From assembly GCA_934597535.1 (NCBI GenBank), contig CAKTRT010000018.1, positions 1-23,785 on the forward strand: 23,785 nt of DNA, written 5' to 3'. This DNA is from an uncultured Oscillospiraceae bacterium (GTDB lineage Bacteria > Bacillota > Clostridia > Oscillospirales > Oscillospiraceae). Positions within the stretch are counted from its first letter, which is position 1; every line of letters begins with the position of its first letter. The notes beneath the pieces were generated by a model. That model did not search any database, was not told the DNA's origin, and was given only the letters and a program-made list of their open reading frames with translations. Shown in pieces: positions 1-7,436 of this stretch. The position numbers were made by a program, and so were the translations under genes.

Positions 1-137
1 CCACGCTCGGCACCACCTGCGCTAACGTTTCAAGCGAGCTGCGGCGCACGGACGCGATGGTCTCGCAGCTGCCCGCCGCGTTCAACACGCTGCGCACCGA
101 CTTAAAGGAGCTGCAAAAGCTGGAAAAAGAGCAGTAA
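1..137 (+). CDS. C-terminal fragment of unrecognised protein
   Basis: An open frame enters from the left edge (first full codon at 3) and stops at TAA 135-137, giving 44 visible C-terminal residues. The tail is helical and charged (ending LKELQKLEKEQ), which suggests a coiled coil, but no family can be named from this fragment. It is followed at once by a strong hairpin terminator, which supports it as the real end of a gene. The frame and codon use match the GC-rich neighbours. Confidence 0.5.
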   Translation, partial: TLGTTCANVSSELRRTDAMVSQLPAAFNTLRTDLKELQKLEKEQ

Positions 138-143
138 GCGATC

Positions 144-180
144 AAGAGACTGCGTTCCCATTGGGAACGCAGTCTCTTTC
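144..180. terminator. Bidirectional rho-independent terminator
   Basis: A perfect 17-nt inverted repeat (144-160 with 162-178) lies between the stop of the + strand fragment and the stop of the convergent DUF2812 gene. The stem contains GACTGCGTTCCC. It is flanked by A-rich sequence on the left and T-rich sequence on the right, so it could terminate both strands. The last bases of the - strand gene overlap its right arm. Confidence 0.8.
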
Positions 181-1441
181 ATTGTTCTCCGCCGTATCGG
201 TCGAAGATCTCCGCAAATTCGTCCAGATGGCCGAGCAGGCTCTCCGGCGCTTCCGCGCGGTAAAAGAGCACCTGTCCGCCGCGCCGCAGGAGCAGGTACT
301 GCGGCGGATAGCCCTTCTTCAGAACCCCTCCCTCATAGTAAGACCTGCCCGAGCCGGGCGCTTCGCTGAAGTAATACGCCTCGTCAAAGCCCTCCAGCGC
401 GAGCGGCCGGGCAAACTGCTCCGTCATGAAGTAGTCGCGCAGCTCATGCGTCAAGGGCTTCGCCAACGCGGAGATGCGCGGCGCGCAGAAGTCAAGCTCT
501 GTGCTGTACTGCTCCCAGTCGTTGACTCTTGCCGCATACGGCGTTTCGCCAACGGAGTACACATGCCCGCCGAGCGGGGTGGAAAGCTCCCGCACTCCAT
601 ACCAGTCCGACTTTCTCCGTCCGCCGAGCGCTTCTGCGCTGAGATACGGCAGCGGCGGCTCGTCATAGCAGTCGCCGGAGGCCGTATTGTCCGCTCGCCA
701 GAAAATCAGTGCAAGCGCCAATACGCCAACGATGACCGTAAGCGCGCGGTTCGCTTTCGCCCAGCGGTTGCGCGGCATCTTCTCCACGCGCTCGCACGCC
801 TCCATCGCGCGCTTGAGCGTCCACATCTCATTTCTCTCTTTTGCCTCGCTCAGAACACCAAGGATACTGCCTAAGATTATGGACGCAAACTGAATGACAT
901 CACTCTTTCCCGTCGTAAGCTGCGACAGCACCGGGAGATGCAGCGCGTGGAAAAGGAACCAAACAAGCCAGACGTCCACCGCCAGATAGATCGCCGGCAG
1001 GAAATAGCTGCGGCGCAGCTTTTTGCGCAGCCGCCGGTAGGCATAGCTATCCGTGCAGGGGCGCGGCGAGGGCGCACGCGCGGTTCTGTCGCCGCGCCAG
1101 ATATAAAAGATGCCGTCCTGCGTCCGGCAGACGTATTCCCATCCCATCTGGGCGCGCGTTTCGCGCAGGCGCTCATCGGGGTCGCCATCGTCCCGTGCGG
1201 GCTCGAGGTGATAGCGGCAGTCGCGCGGCTCGCCGATCACAAAATCGTCTCCGCGCAGGAGCAGCTTTCCCTCCGCCGCGCGCTCGGCAAGCCACTGCTC
1301 GATGCCGCGCGGATCGTAGGCGCTGGGTGCAAAGCGGATGCTCTTCGTCTTTGGCTCGTCGGCTTCCGGCTCGGCAGCTTTAGGTACGACAGCCTCTCCA
1401 CCCTCCGGAAGCTCCGCCGCTTCGCGCAGGTTCTCGTCCAT
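179..1441 (-). CDS. DUF2812 domain-containing membrane protein
   Basis: The protein has 420 residues. After an acidic N-terminal leader (1-33), residues about 34-116 fit the DUF2812 pattern: a WL-x-E-x-A-x-x-GKLL segment, then a YHLEP strand, then GWEYVCRTQDGIFYIWR. Three hydrophobic segments follow (about 147-167, 183-199 and 232-248). The last 170 residues look extracytoplasmic and match nothing I recognise. The start at 1441 is set by a GGAGGG ribosome site and a sigma-A promoter upstream. DUF2812 proteins in Firmicutes often sit beside PadR regulators, but here the gene is monocistronic and the only padR is 14 kb away. Biochemical function is unknown. DUF2812 assignment comes from the motif pattern and is moderately sure. 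Confidence 0.65.
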   Translation of the reverse strand: MDENLREAAELPEGGEAVVPKAAEPEADEPKTKSIRFAPSAYDPRGIEQWLAERAAEGKLLLRGDDFVIGEPRDCRYHLEPARDDGDPDERLRETRAQMGWEYVCRTQDGIFYIWRGDRTARAPSPRPCTDSYAYRRLRKKLRRSYFLPAIYLAVDVWLVWFLFHALHLPVLSQLTTGKSDVIQFASIILGSILGVLSEAKERNEMWTLKRAMEACERVEKMPRNRWAKANRALTVIVGVLALALIFWRADNTASGDCYDEPPLPYLSAEALGGRRKSDWYGVRELSTPLGGHVYSVGETPYAARVNDWEQYSTELDFCAPRISALAKPLTHELRDYFMTEQFARPLALEGFDEAYYFSEAPGSGRSYYEGGVLKKGYPPQYLLLRRGGQVLFYRAEAPESLLGHLDEFAEIFDRYGGEQ

Positions 1442-1473
1442 TCGCGTTCCCTCCTCTCTTCTCTCTATGGCAA

Positions 1474-1502
1474 AGTATAAAGAAGCGAGGGGGATTTTTC
1501 AA
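1474..1502 (-). promoter_or_regulatory. Sigma-A promoter of the DUF2812 gene
   Basis: On the - strand a TTGAAA -35 (1502-1497) and a TATACT -10 (1479-1474) are separated by exactly 17 bp. They lie about 35 bp upstream of the start codon at 1441. Predicted transcription starts near 1467. Confidence 0.65.
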
Positions 1503-1552
1503 GCAAGTTCAGCAAGCATCCCGATTTTTTCGCGCAAGTTTGATGTTACATC

Positions 1553-1597
1553 GAAAAAAATGCGGAAAAGTTGCACGCCTGCGTGCAACTTTTCCGC
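1553..1597 (-). terminator. Terminator of dpaAB
   Basis: A perfect 17-bp inverted repeat (1562-1578 with 1581-1597, 2-nt spacer) is followed on the - strand by a run of seven T (complement of the A run at 1554-1560). It begins 11 bp past the dpaB stop and closes that operon. Confidence 0.85.
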
Positions 1598-1607
1598 TTC
1601 CGCAGCC

Positions 1608-2168
1608 TTATAGTAAAAGGGGTTGGAGCTGACGGCCCTCCACCGCCGCTTCGGCCGCCGGCAGGATCCGGCGGAAGTCCGCGATCAGCGACGTGGGCTT
1701 TGCCTCGGCGTTGTCCTGCCCGAAGGGAACGAAGTAGTAGTTCTTGCGGTTGAGCAGCGCCGCGATGTTCGGCGCGCTTGCCGATAAGCCGTCGTTCGTC
1801 GCAATGGCAAGCACGACGGGCTTGCCATTGCGCAGATGTCCCTTCGCCGCCATGGTCACCGGCCCGTCCGTGATGCCGTGGGCGAGCTTGGCGAGCGTAT
1901 TGCCCGTGCAGGGCGCAATGACCAGCACCTCCATTGCGCCCTGCGGGCCGAGCGGCTCAGCCTCGACGATATCGCGCACGGCCCGGCGGCCCGCGATGGC
2001 CTCGACGCGGGAAACGAAGTCCTCCGCCGTGCCGAAGCGCGTGGAATAGCGCGCGGCATTTTCCGACAGGATGGGTACAAGCTCATGCTCGCGCGCGATA
2101 TCCTCGTAAATTTTCAGCAGCTCGGGATGATTGCAGAACGAGCCGCAAAAGGCAAAGCCGATCTTCAT
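1608..2168 (-). CDS. dpaB: Dipicolinate synthase subunit B (SpoVFB)
   Basis: This is a 186-residue flavoprotein-fold protein, the usual length for DpaB/SpoVFB. The N-terminus (MKIGFAFCGSFCNH) is the family signature, and the APCTGNTLAKLAHGITD stretch is the flavoprotein-type loop. With DpaA it converts the lysine-pathway intermediate dihydrodipicolinate (or its hydroxylated precursor) to dipicolinic acid in the mother cell during sporulation. The ATG overlaps the dpaA stop as ATGA (2165-2168) and has a GGAGGAGG ribosome site inside dpaA, which implies translational coupling. A strong terminator follows. It is one of the clearest signs that this organism forms spores. Confidence 0.93.
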   Translation of the reverse strand: MKIGFAFCGSFCNHPELLKIYEDIAREHELVPILSENAARYSTRFGTAEDFVSRVEAIAGRRAVRDIVEAEPLGPQGAMEVLVIAPCTGNTLAKLAHGITDGPVTMAAKGHLRNGKPVVLAIATNDGLSASAPNIAALLNRKNYYFVPFGQDNAEAKPTSLIADFRRILPAAEAAVEGRQLQPLLL

Positions 2169-2992
2169 ATGTCCTCCTCCAAAAGTTTACATAAAGTCTT
2201 TTTGATCCCCAGCGCCGCCGTCTCCGGCGCGACGCGGCCAGGCAGGCCGCCCGCCTTCAGGCAGGAAAGGCGCAGCTTTTCCACCGCCGCCATATCAAAT
2301 CCGCTGCGCCCCGCCAGCTCGATAAGCAGTACGTCCGGCGGCAGCTGTGCCAGCAGCGCTTCATCCAGCACCTCGTGCGGCACGGTGTTGAATACCACGC
2401 GGAACTCCCCCAGCGCGCCGGAGAGCCTGTGGAGATGCAGCGGCGTATAGCCGAAGGCGTCGATCCACGCAAGGTCGGAGAGCTTTCGCGCGCCGACCGT
2501 GACCTTCGCCCCCAGCGCGTGCAGATCGTGCGAGAGCAGCTTGCCGATCCGCCCAAAGCCGAGCACAAGGCAGGGCGCGCCGTGCAGCGTGACGCTCGTG
2601 TGCTTCATCGCAAGCTCGATCGCGCCCTCGGCCGTGGGGATGGCGTTGCGCACGCTGAGCTCCTCGAAGGTGAAATAATCCGTGATGCTGAGTCCCAGTG
2701 CGCGGGCGCGCTCCATCGTCTCGGCACGCACATTGCCCGCAAAGATGCGCTGCTCCGGCCGCAGGACGCGCAGCAGATCCTCCGCCGCGACGTCTGTGCC
2801 GGTGAGCCTGCCGTCCTTTTCCATCGGCAGCGGCAGGACGATGATCTCCGCTTTGAGCGCATCGCACAGCGCGCGCTCCTCCGGCGCGCCGTCGAGCGAC
2901 CACGAGCAGACCGTCTCGCCGTCTGCCGCCAGCATCTGCGCAAGCAGGCGCATGCGCAGATCGCCGCCTAAAAATGCTATCGTTCGAGCCAT
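2165..2992 (-). CDS. dpaA: Dipicolinate synthase subunit A (SpoVFA)
   Basis: The protein has 275 residues. An N-terminal domain opens with MARTIAFLGGDLRM. A Rossmann nucleotide-binding segment, LVLGFGRIGKLL, begins near residue 143, and the conserved tail contains LPGRVAPETAALG. The frame stays open far upstream (to 3640), but the ATG at 2992 is preferred. It has an AAAGGGGG ribosome site, matches the family start, and the upstream extension would run antisense through the protease gene at 3098-3625. It forms a two-gene operon with dpaB. A mother-cell sigma factor would be expected from what is known of Bacillus, but I could not identify a convincing sporulation promoter in the 105-bp gap. 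Confidence 0.92.
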   Translation of the reverse strand: MARTIAFLGGDLRMRLLAQMLAADGETVCSWSLDGAPEERALCDALKAEIIVLPLPMEKDGRLTGTDVAAEDLLRVLRPEQRIFAGNVRAETMERARALGLSITDYFTFEELSVRNAIPTAEGAIELAMKHTSVTLHGAPCLVLGFGRIGKLLSHDLHALGAKVTVGARKLSDLAWIDAFGYTPLHLHRLSGALGEFRVVFNTVPHEVLDEALLAQLPPDVLLIELAGRSGFDMAAVEKLRLSCLKAGGLPGRVAPETAALGIKKTLCKLLEEDI

Positions 2993-3042
2993 CTCATTCC
3001 CCCTTTTCCATAAAGGGTATGCGCGCCGCCTCCAGTTCTTGA

Positions 3043-3071
3043 TTGCAAATTGCAGCAGGGCATGATAATCT
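3043..3071 (+). promoter_or_regulatory. Possible promoter of the CPBP protease gene
   Basis: A TTGCAA -35 (3043-3048) and TAATCT -10 (3066-3071) are spaced 17 bp apart in the divergent gap. An alternative pair is TTGATT at 3039 with GATAAT at 3064, spaced 19 bp. Neither is close to consensus. Confidence 0.35.
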
Positions 3072-3097
3072 TTAGAAAAATGAGAGGAGCGCAAGGG

Positions 3098-3625
3098 ATG
3101 CTGATCGATCTGAAATACTGGCTCATCAACCTCATACAGCTTGCGGCCGCGTTGGCGCTGCTGCGCCCATGGCGAGAGCCGCCCCGCCCGGTGCATCCCG
3201 CTCACATCCTCATAGGCGTGGGACTGGGGCTTGTGCCGACCATGCTCGTGGGCGCGCTGAATATTGCGCTTGCCGGCTCGTTCTCGGTATTTCAATTTCT
3301 TGCGCTGCCGGCGGGCGGGGCCGCGCAGTTTTTCCTCTTCCAGCTGCTGGTCGCCGCGGCGGAGGAGCTTCTCTATCGCGGGTGCATACAAAGCGCGATC
3401 AAGCGGCAATGCCGCTCCTCCGCCCTCGCCGTCGTGGGAAGCGCGCTGATCTTTGCGCTTCTGCACTTGACCGGCGGGCGGGCCAGCATCCTCCAATTTT
3501 TGCTGCCACTCTTCGTTGGGCTTCTCTTCGGCGCGGCGTATGAGAAATGCCGCCGCTGCACGATGCTCTCGCTCATTCTCGCGCACCTTCTCTACGATCT
3601 CGCCGTGGCAAACGTCCGGCTTTAG
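3098..3625 (+). CDS. CPBP family intramembrane metalloprotease
   Basis: The protein has 175 residues with several hydrophobic helices. All three motifs of the CPBP (CAAX protease and bacteriocin-processing, Abi) family are present: EELLYRG, then FALLH, then a HLLYD motif near the C-terminus. The glutamates and histidines should form the membrane-embedded zinc site. Upstream in-frame ATGs exist at 3050, 3062 and 3080. The one at 3098 is chosen because GAGGAG lies 8 nt before it. The gene is divergent from dpaA and convergent with phoR. Substrate unknown: relatives process prenylated proteins or peptides, or act in bacteriocin self-immunity. It is short for the family but complete. Confidence 0.75.
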   Translation: MLIDLKYWLINLIQLAAALALLRPWREPPRPVHPAHILIGVGLGLVPTMLVGALNIALAGSFSVFQFLALPAGGAAQFFLFQLLVAAAEELLYRGCIQSAIKRQCRSSALAVVGSALIFALLHLTGGRASILQFLLPLFVGLLFGAAYEKCRRCTMLSLILAHLLYDLAVANVRL

Positions 3626-3656
3626 CGCAGCGTCGGGCATCGGCCAATGCGCAGAA

Positions 3657-3696
3657 AGAGAGCCGCAGGCGCTGCCTGCGGCTCTCTCCCCGGTTT
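3657..3696. terminator. Terminator between CPBP gene and phoR
   Basis: A perfect 14-bp stem (3657-3670 with 3674-3687, GCT loop) lies between the convergent stops at 3625 and 3698. On the + strand it is followed after a short gap by TTTTT. The - strand side is not T-rich, so it fits the protease gene best, though the hairpin may also mark the end of the pho operon. Confidence 0.65.
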
Positions 3697-3697
3697 T

Positions 3698-5356
3698 TCA
3701 GTTTTCCTTCGGCAGCAGGATGCGGATGGTCGTGCCCTTGCCAACCTTGCTGTGCAGCTCGATCTCGCCGTGGTGATACTGCACGGCGTGCTTCACGATG
3801 GAAAGGCCAAGCCCCGTGCCGCCGCTCTCCTTGGAATGGCTCTTGTCCACACGGTAGAAGCGCTCGAAGATACGGCCCTGATGCTCCGGCGCGATGCCGA
3901 TACCGGTATCGGCAACAGAGGCAAAGGCCTTGTCTCCCTCCGTGCCGACTGTGACGGAAACACTGCCGCCGTCCACGTTATACTTGATGGCGTTATCGCA
4001 AAGATTGCAGATAACCTCATACAAAAGCCGCCTGACGCCGCGCACGCGGGAGCTTTCGCCCTGAACGGTGACAGCAATGTGCTTTTCTTCCGCCGCGGCG
4101 GAGAGGTCGGTCCGCGCTTCGCGCGCGAGCGCGAGCAGATCGACGGACTCCATGGGCATCTCATCGCCTTCGTCGAGCTGAGAAAGGCGGATGATATCGC
4201 CGATGAGCGTGACAAGGCGCTGGGATTCCCGCCGGATGTGGCCGACGAAGCGGGGGACATCCTCCGGCTCGACCATGCCGTTTTCCAGCAGCTCCGCGCT
4301 GCCGATGATGCCCTGCAGGGGCGTTTTCAGCTCGTGGGAGACGTTGGCCGTAAATTCGCGGCGGTTCTGTTCCGCCGTTTCGCGCTCGGTGATATCGAAC
4401 GCCAGCAGCACCGCGCCGACCGTCTTGCCGTCGTTCTCGATGCGGCTGATATCGTACTGCCAGACGCGGCCGCTGCGTTCGGCGCGCGTCTCACTGTGTC
4501 CGCCGCTCAGCGCAGCGTCGATGGCGGCGCTTGTGCCGCGGCTGCGGTCCAGCGTCAGGAAATCCTGCCCGACGCAGTGCCCGTCCGTGCCGAAGAGCGC
4601 TTCCGCCGCGGGGTTGATGCTCAGCACCACGCCCTTTTCATCCAGCAGGACCAGCCCCTCGCGCATGCCGGCGGCGACCTGAGCAAACTCATTTTTCTGC
4701 CGCGTCAGCTCACGCAGCTGTTCATCGATCTGCCGGTGCTGGCGGTTGATCCGCCCGAGCAGCGGGGAAAGCTCCTCGTAGGCGTCGTTATCGAGCGGAT
4801 GCTCAAGATCCAGCTCGTTGAGCGGGCTGACGATGCGGCGCGACAGGCGCTTGGCCAGCACCGCCGACAAAATGAGCGCCACGATGACAACGACCAGAAT
4901 GGGCTGCACCATGCCCACGAGCAGCACGCCCGCTGTGGCGCGGCTGATCGATACACGCAGCACGCTGCCGTCGGAAAGGCGGCGCGCGCAGTACATCGTC
5001 TTTTGCAGGAGCGTGGAGGAGTAGCGCGTGCTCTCTCCCACGCCGTTTTCCAGCGCCTGACGCACCTCCTCGCGGTCTGCATGGTTCTCAAGGCTTTCCG
5101 CGTCGGTCACGGTGTCGGCAAGGACGGTGCCGTCGCTTGCGATCCACGTGATGCGGCAGCGCTCGGAGGAAACATCGGAAAGGTAGTGCGACCCGTCGCG
5201 CTCCACCGCGGCGGCGGCGAGGGAAAGCTCGTCCCAAAGCTGGTTTTTCTCCACACTGCCGAAGTATTCGTACAGGCAGCCCATGATGACGAGCAGGCTT
5301 GCCAGCAGCACCGCGCCCGCCACGAGCAGAATGGAGCGAAAAATCTTTCTGGTCAT
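3698..5356 (-). CDS. phoR: PhoR-type sensor histidine kinase
   Basis: The protein has 552 residues. Transmembrane segments lie near 7-29 and 143-167 and flank an extracytoplasmic sensor of about 110 residues. A HAMP-like linker follows, then a PAS domain (about 223-330), then HisKA with the phospho-acceptor H341 in FTANVSHELKTPLQ. The HATPase domain has N (NLCDNAIKYN), G1 (DTGIGI) and G2 (GGTGLGLSIVKH) boxes. The architecture is that of PhoR. The ATG overlaps the regulator stop as ATGA, with GGAGGGG upstream. Its position as last gene of a pst-phoU operon supports phosphate sensing through the Pst transporter and PhoU. The specific ligand role is inferred from context. Confidence 0.9.
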   Translation of the reverse strand: MTRKIFRSILLVAGAVLLASLLVIMGCLYEYFGSVEKNQLWDELSLAAAAVERDGSHYLSDVSSERCRITWIASDGTVLADTVTDAESLENHADREEVRQALENGVGESTRYSSTLLQKTMYCARRLSDGSVLRVSISRATAGVLLVGMVQPILVVVIVALILSAVLAKRLSRRIVSPLNELDLEHPLDNDAYEELSPLLGRINRQHRQIDEQLRELTRQKNEFAQVAAGMREGLVLLDEKGVVLSINPAAEALFGTDGHCVGQDFLTLDRSRGTSAAIDAALSGGHSETRAERSGRVWQYDISRIENDGKTVGAVLLAFDITERETAEQNRREFTANVSHELKTPLQGIIGSAELLENGMVEPEDVPRFVGHIRRESQRLVTLIGDIIRLSQLDEGDEMPMESVDLLALAREARTDLSAAAEEKHIAVTVQGESSRVRGVRRLLYEVICNLCDNAIKYNVDGGSVSVTVGTEGDKAFASVADTGIGIAPEHQGRIFERFYRVDKSHSKESGGTGLGLSIVKHAVQYHHGEIELHSKVGKGTTIRILLPKEN

Positions 5357-6027
5357 GCCTTCCCCTCCATCCGATAGCCCACGCCGCGCACGGTCTCGAT
5401 CTTTTCGCCATATGCGCCGAGCTTCTGGCGCAGCGTGCGGATATGCATATCCACCGTGCGCGTTTCGCCGCAGTAGTCCGTGCCCCAGATGGCGGCCATA
5501 AGCTGATCGCGCGAAAAGGCCGTGCCCTGATGCGACAGGAAAAGCCGCAGCAGCTCAAATTCCTTAAAGGTAAGCGCGATACGCGCGCCGTCCACCGTGA
5601 CGGTGTGCTCCGTCTCGTCGAGCACGAGGCCGTCCGAGCGGAGCTGCTCGGCGGGCTGTTTGGCGCCGCAGCGCCGCAGCACCGCCTTGACGCAGGACAC
5701 CAGCTCCATCACGCCGAAGGGCTTGACAAGATAGTAATCCGCGCCGAGGTCAAGGCCGCGGATCTTATCGTACTCCGCCCCCTTGGCTGTCGCCATGACG
5801 ACAGGGATGCCGGAAAGCGCGCTGTCCGCGCGCATGCGGCGCAAAAGCTCCATGCCGTCGATACCGGGGAGCATTACGTCGAGCACTACCAGCTCCGGAT
5901 GCTGCGACTTCAGCGCCTCCCAAAAGGATGTGCCGTCAGCAAAGCCTTCGGCCGCAAAGCCGGTGGAGCGCAGGGCGTAGACCTCGATATCGCGGATGCT
6001 GGCGTCGTCCTCCACGCACCAGATCAT
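5353..6027 (-). CDS. phoP: PhoB/PhoP-type response regulator (OmpR family)
   Basis: The protein has 224 residues. The receiver domain has the acidic pocket E6-D7-D8, phospho-acceptor D50 in VVLDVMLPG, T80 and K102 (VKPFG). The C-terminal winged helix has the OmpR-family pattern LTFKEFELLRLF through RTVDMHIRTLRQKLG and RGVGYRM. It should bind direct repeats upstream of phosphate-regulated promoters when phosphorylated by the kinase encoded immediately downstream. The start has a GGGGAGGG ribosome site in the phoU tail, 3 nt past the phoU stop. Either PhoB or PhoP naming is defensible. Firmicute usage favours PhoP. Confidence 0.9.
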   Translation of the reverse strand: MIWCVEDDASIRDIEVYALRSTGFAAEGFADGTSFWEALKSQHPELVVLDVMLPGIDGMELLRRMRADSALSGIPVVMATAKGAEYDKIRGLDLGADYYLVKPFGVMELVSCVKAVLRRCGAKQPAEQLRSDGLVLDETEHTVTVDGARIALTFKEFELLRLFLSHQGTAFSRDQLMAAIWGTDYCGETRTVDMHIRTLRQKLGAYGEKIETVRGVGYRMEGKA

Positions 6028-6030
6028 AGC

Positions 6031-6681
6031 TCATCCCTCCCCGCTTTTATGTTCGCCGGTCACAGAAAAGATGACCCACTCGGCGATGTTCGTCGCATGG
6101 TCGCCGATGCGCTCAAAATACTTGGCGATCATCAGCAGGTCGAGCGCGAACTCACCGTCGGCAGGATCGCGGGCAATACGCTCGATGAGCGCGCGCTTGA
6201 CAGCGGTAAAGCAGTCGTCCACGGTATCGTCCTCGGCGATGACCTGTTCGGCAAGCGCCGTATCGCGCCCCACGTAGGCGTCCACACTCTCGGTGACCAT
6301 CTTGATGGTCGAGCGCGCCATGGAGCGCAGCAGCTCGCTGCACTCCGCGCCGCGGCCGCCAAGGAAAGCGACGATCTCGGCAATGTCCTCGGCCTGATCG
6401 CCGATGCGCTCCATATCCGTGATCATCTTGAGCGCCGCCGAGATCTGGCGCAGATCGCGTGCCACGGGCTGCTGCTGCAGCAGCAGCTTCAGGCACAGCG
6501 ACTCGATCTCGCGCTCCTTGCGGTCGATCTCCGCATCCAGCGGAGAAACGCGCGCGGCCAGCTCCCGGTCGCCCTCCGTGAGCGACTGCGCGGCCAGCGC
6601 GATGACCTCCTCGCACAGCGAGCCCATTTCGATCAGTTCCTTGTTCAGCAGCGCAAGCTGCTCGTCAAACCGGCTCCGCAT
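6031..6681 (-). CDS. phoU: Phosphate signalling protein PhoU
   Basis: The protein has 216 residues and is all-helical with two PhoU repeats. The metal-binding motifs are visible as DMERIGDQAEDIAE in the first repeat and YFERIGDHATNIAEW in the second. PhoU connects the Pst transporter to the PhoR kinase and keeps the system off when phosphate is plentiful. The frame is open further upstream, but the start at 6681 is the family start (MRSRFDEQL). It overlaps the pstB stop by 1 nt (TGATG), so the two are translationally coupled. The regulator and kinase follow directly, so transporter, brake and two-component system are in one transcript. Confidence 0.94.
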   Translation of the reverse strand: MRSRFDEQLALLNKELIEMGSLCEEVIALAAQSLTEGDRELAARVSPLDAEIDRKEREIESLCLKLLLQQQPVARDLRQISAALKMITDMERIGDQAEDIAEIVAFLGGRGAECSELLRSMARSTIKMVTESVDAYVGRDTALAEQVIAEDDTVDDCFTAVKRALIERIARDPADGEFALDLLMIAKYFERIGDHATNIAEWVIFSVTGEHKSGEG

Positions 6682-7436
6682 CAGCCAAACCTCCCCGTGA
6701 TGTAATCCTCCGTCCGCTTGTCCTGCGGCTGGGAGAAGAGCGTTTCCGTCTCGCCGCATTCCACCAGCTCGCCGAGCAGGAAGAACGCCGTGCGGTCGGA
6801 AATGCGCAGCGCCTGCTGCATGTTGTGCGTGACGATGACGATGGTGTAGTTTTCCTTGAGCTGCATGGCGAGCTCCTCGATCTTGGACGTGGAGATGGGG
6901 TCGAGCGCGCTCGTCGGCTCGTCCATGAGCAGCACCTCCGGCTCGACCGCGAGCGCGCGGGCGATGCACAGCCGCTGCTGCTGGCCGCCGGAAAGGCCGA
7001 GCGCGTTTTTCTTGAGGCGGTCTTTGACCTCGTCCCAGATCGCGGCGCCGCGCAGGGATCTTTCGACGATCTCATCGAGCTTTGCCTTGTTCTTAATGCC
7101 GTGTGTGCGCGGGCCGTAGGCAATATTGTCGTAAATGCTCATCGGAAATGGGTTGGGTTTTTGGAAGACCATGCCCACCTGCCGTCTCAGCTCGCTCACA
7201 TCGACCGAAGGGGCAAAGATGTCCTCGCCCTTATAGAGAACGCTGCCCGTGATCTTCACATCGGGGATCAAATCGTTCATGCGGTCGAGCGTCTTGAGAA
7301 AGGTCGATTTGCCGCAGCCTGACGGGCCGATGAGCGCCGTGATGCTCTTTTCGGGAATCTCAATGTTGATGTCCTTGAGCGCCTGGTGGCTCCCGTACCA
7401 CAGGCACAGGTTCTCGACGGAAAGGATGTTGTTCAT
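6681..7436 (-). CDS. pstB: Phosphate ABC transporter ATP-binding protein PstB
   Basis: The protein has 251 residues, typical for PstB. Walker A is GPSGCGKS (37-44), the signature is LSGGQ (148-152), and Walker B is [13 protein letters not shown] (about 168-180). The [18 protein letters not shown]-loop region is diagnostic for PstB among ABC ATPases. It powers high-affinity phosphate import through PstC and PstA. Its ATG overlaps the stop of the kinase gene as ATGA, so a vitamin B6 kinase separates it from its permease partners. Confidence 0.97.
   Translation of the reverse strand: MNNILSVENLCLWYGSHQALKDINIEIPEKSITALIGPSGCGKSTFLKTLDRMNDLIPDVKITGSVLYKGEDIFAPSVDVSELRRQVGMVFQKPNPFPMSIYDNIAYGPRTHGIKNKAKLDEIVERSLRGAAIWDEVKDRLKKNALGLSGGQQQRLCIARALAVEPEVLLMDEPTSALDPISTSKIEELAMQLKENYTIVIVTHNMQQALRISDRTAFFLLGELVECGETETLFSQPQDKRTEDYITGRFG

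Noticed and set aside
3013..3021. SigK-like -10 (CATACCCTT on the - strand) upstream of dpaA
   Set aside because: The last base of the CATANNNTA motif is wrong, the -35 spacing is poor, and transcription would start almost at the ribosome site.
2993..3640. N-terminal extension of dpaA to 3640
   Set aside because: It would be antisense to the CPBP gene, has no family similarity, and the ATG at 2992 has a good ribosome site and the conserved N-terminus.
3647..6705. Long + strand frames of 576 and 468 codons opposite phoR, the regulator and phoU
   Set aside because: The - strand carries intact, motif-rich genes with overlapping starts and ribosome sites. The + strand frames have no recognisable motifs or convincing ribosome sites.
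6682..6969. N-terminal extension of phoU to 6969
   Set aside because: The extra residues are an out-of-frame reading of pstB. PhoU begins at 6681 with the TGATG overlap.
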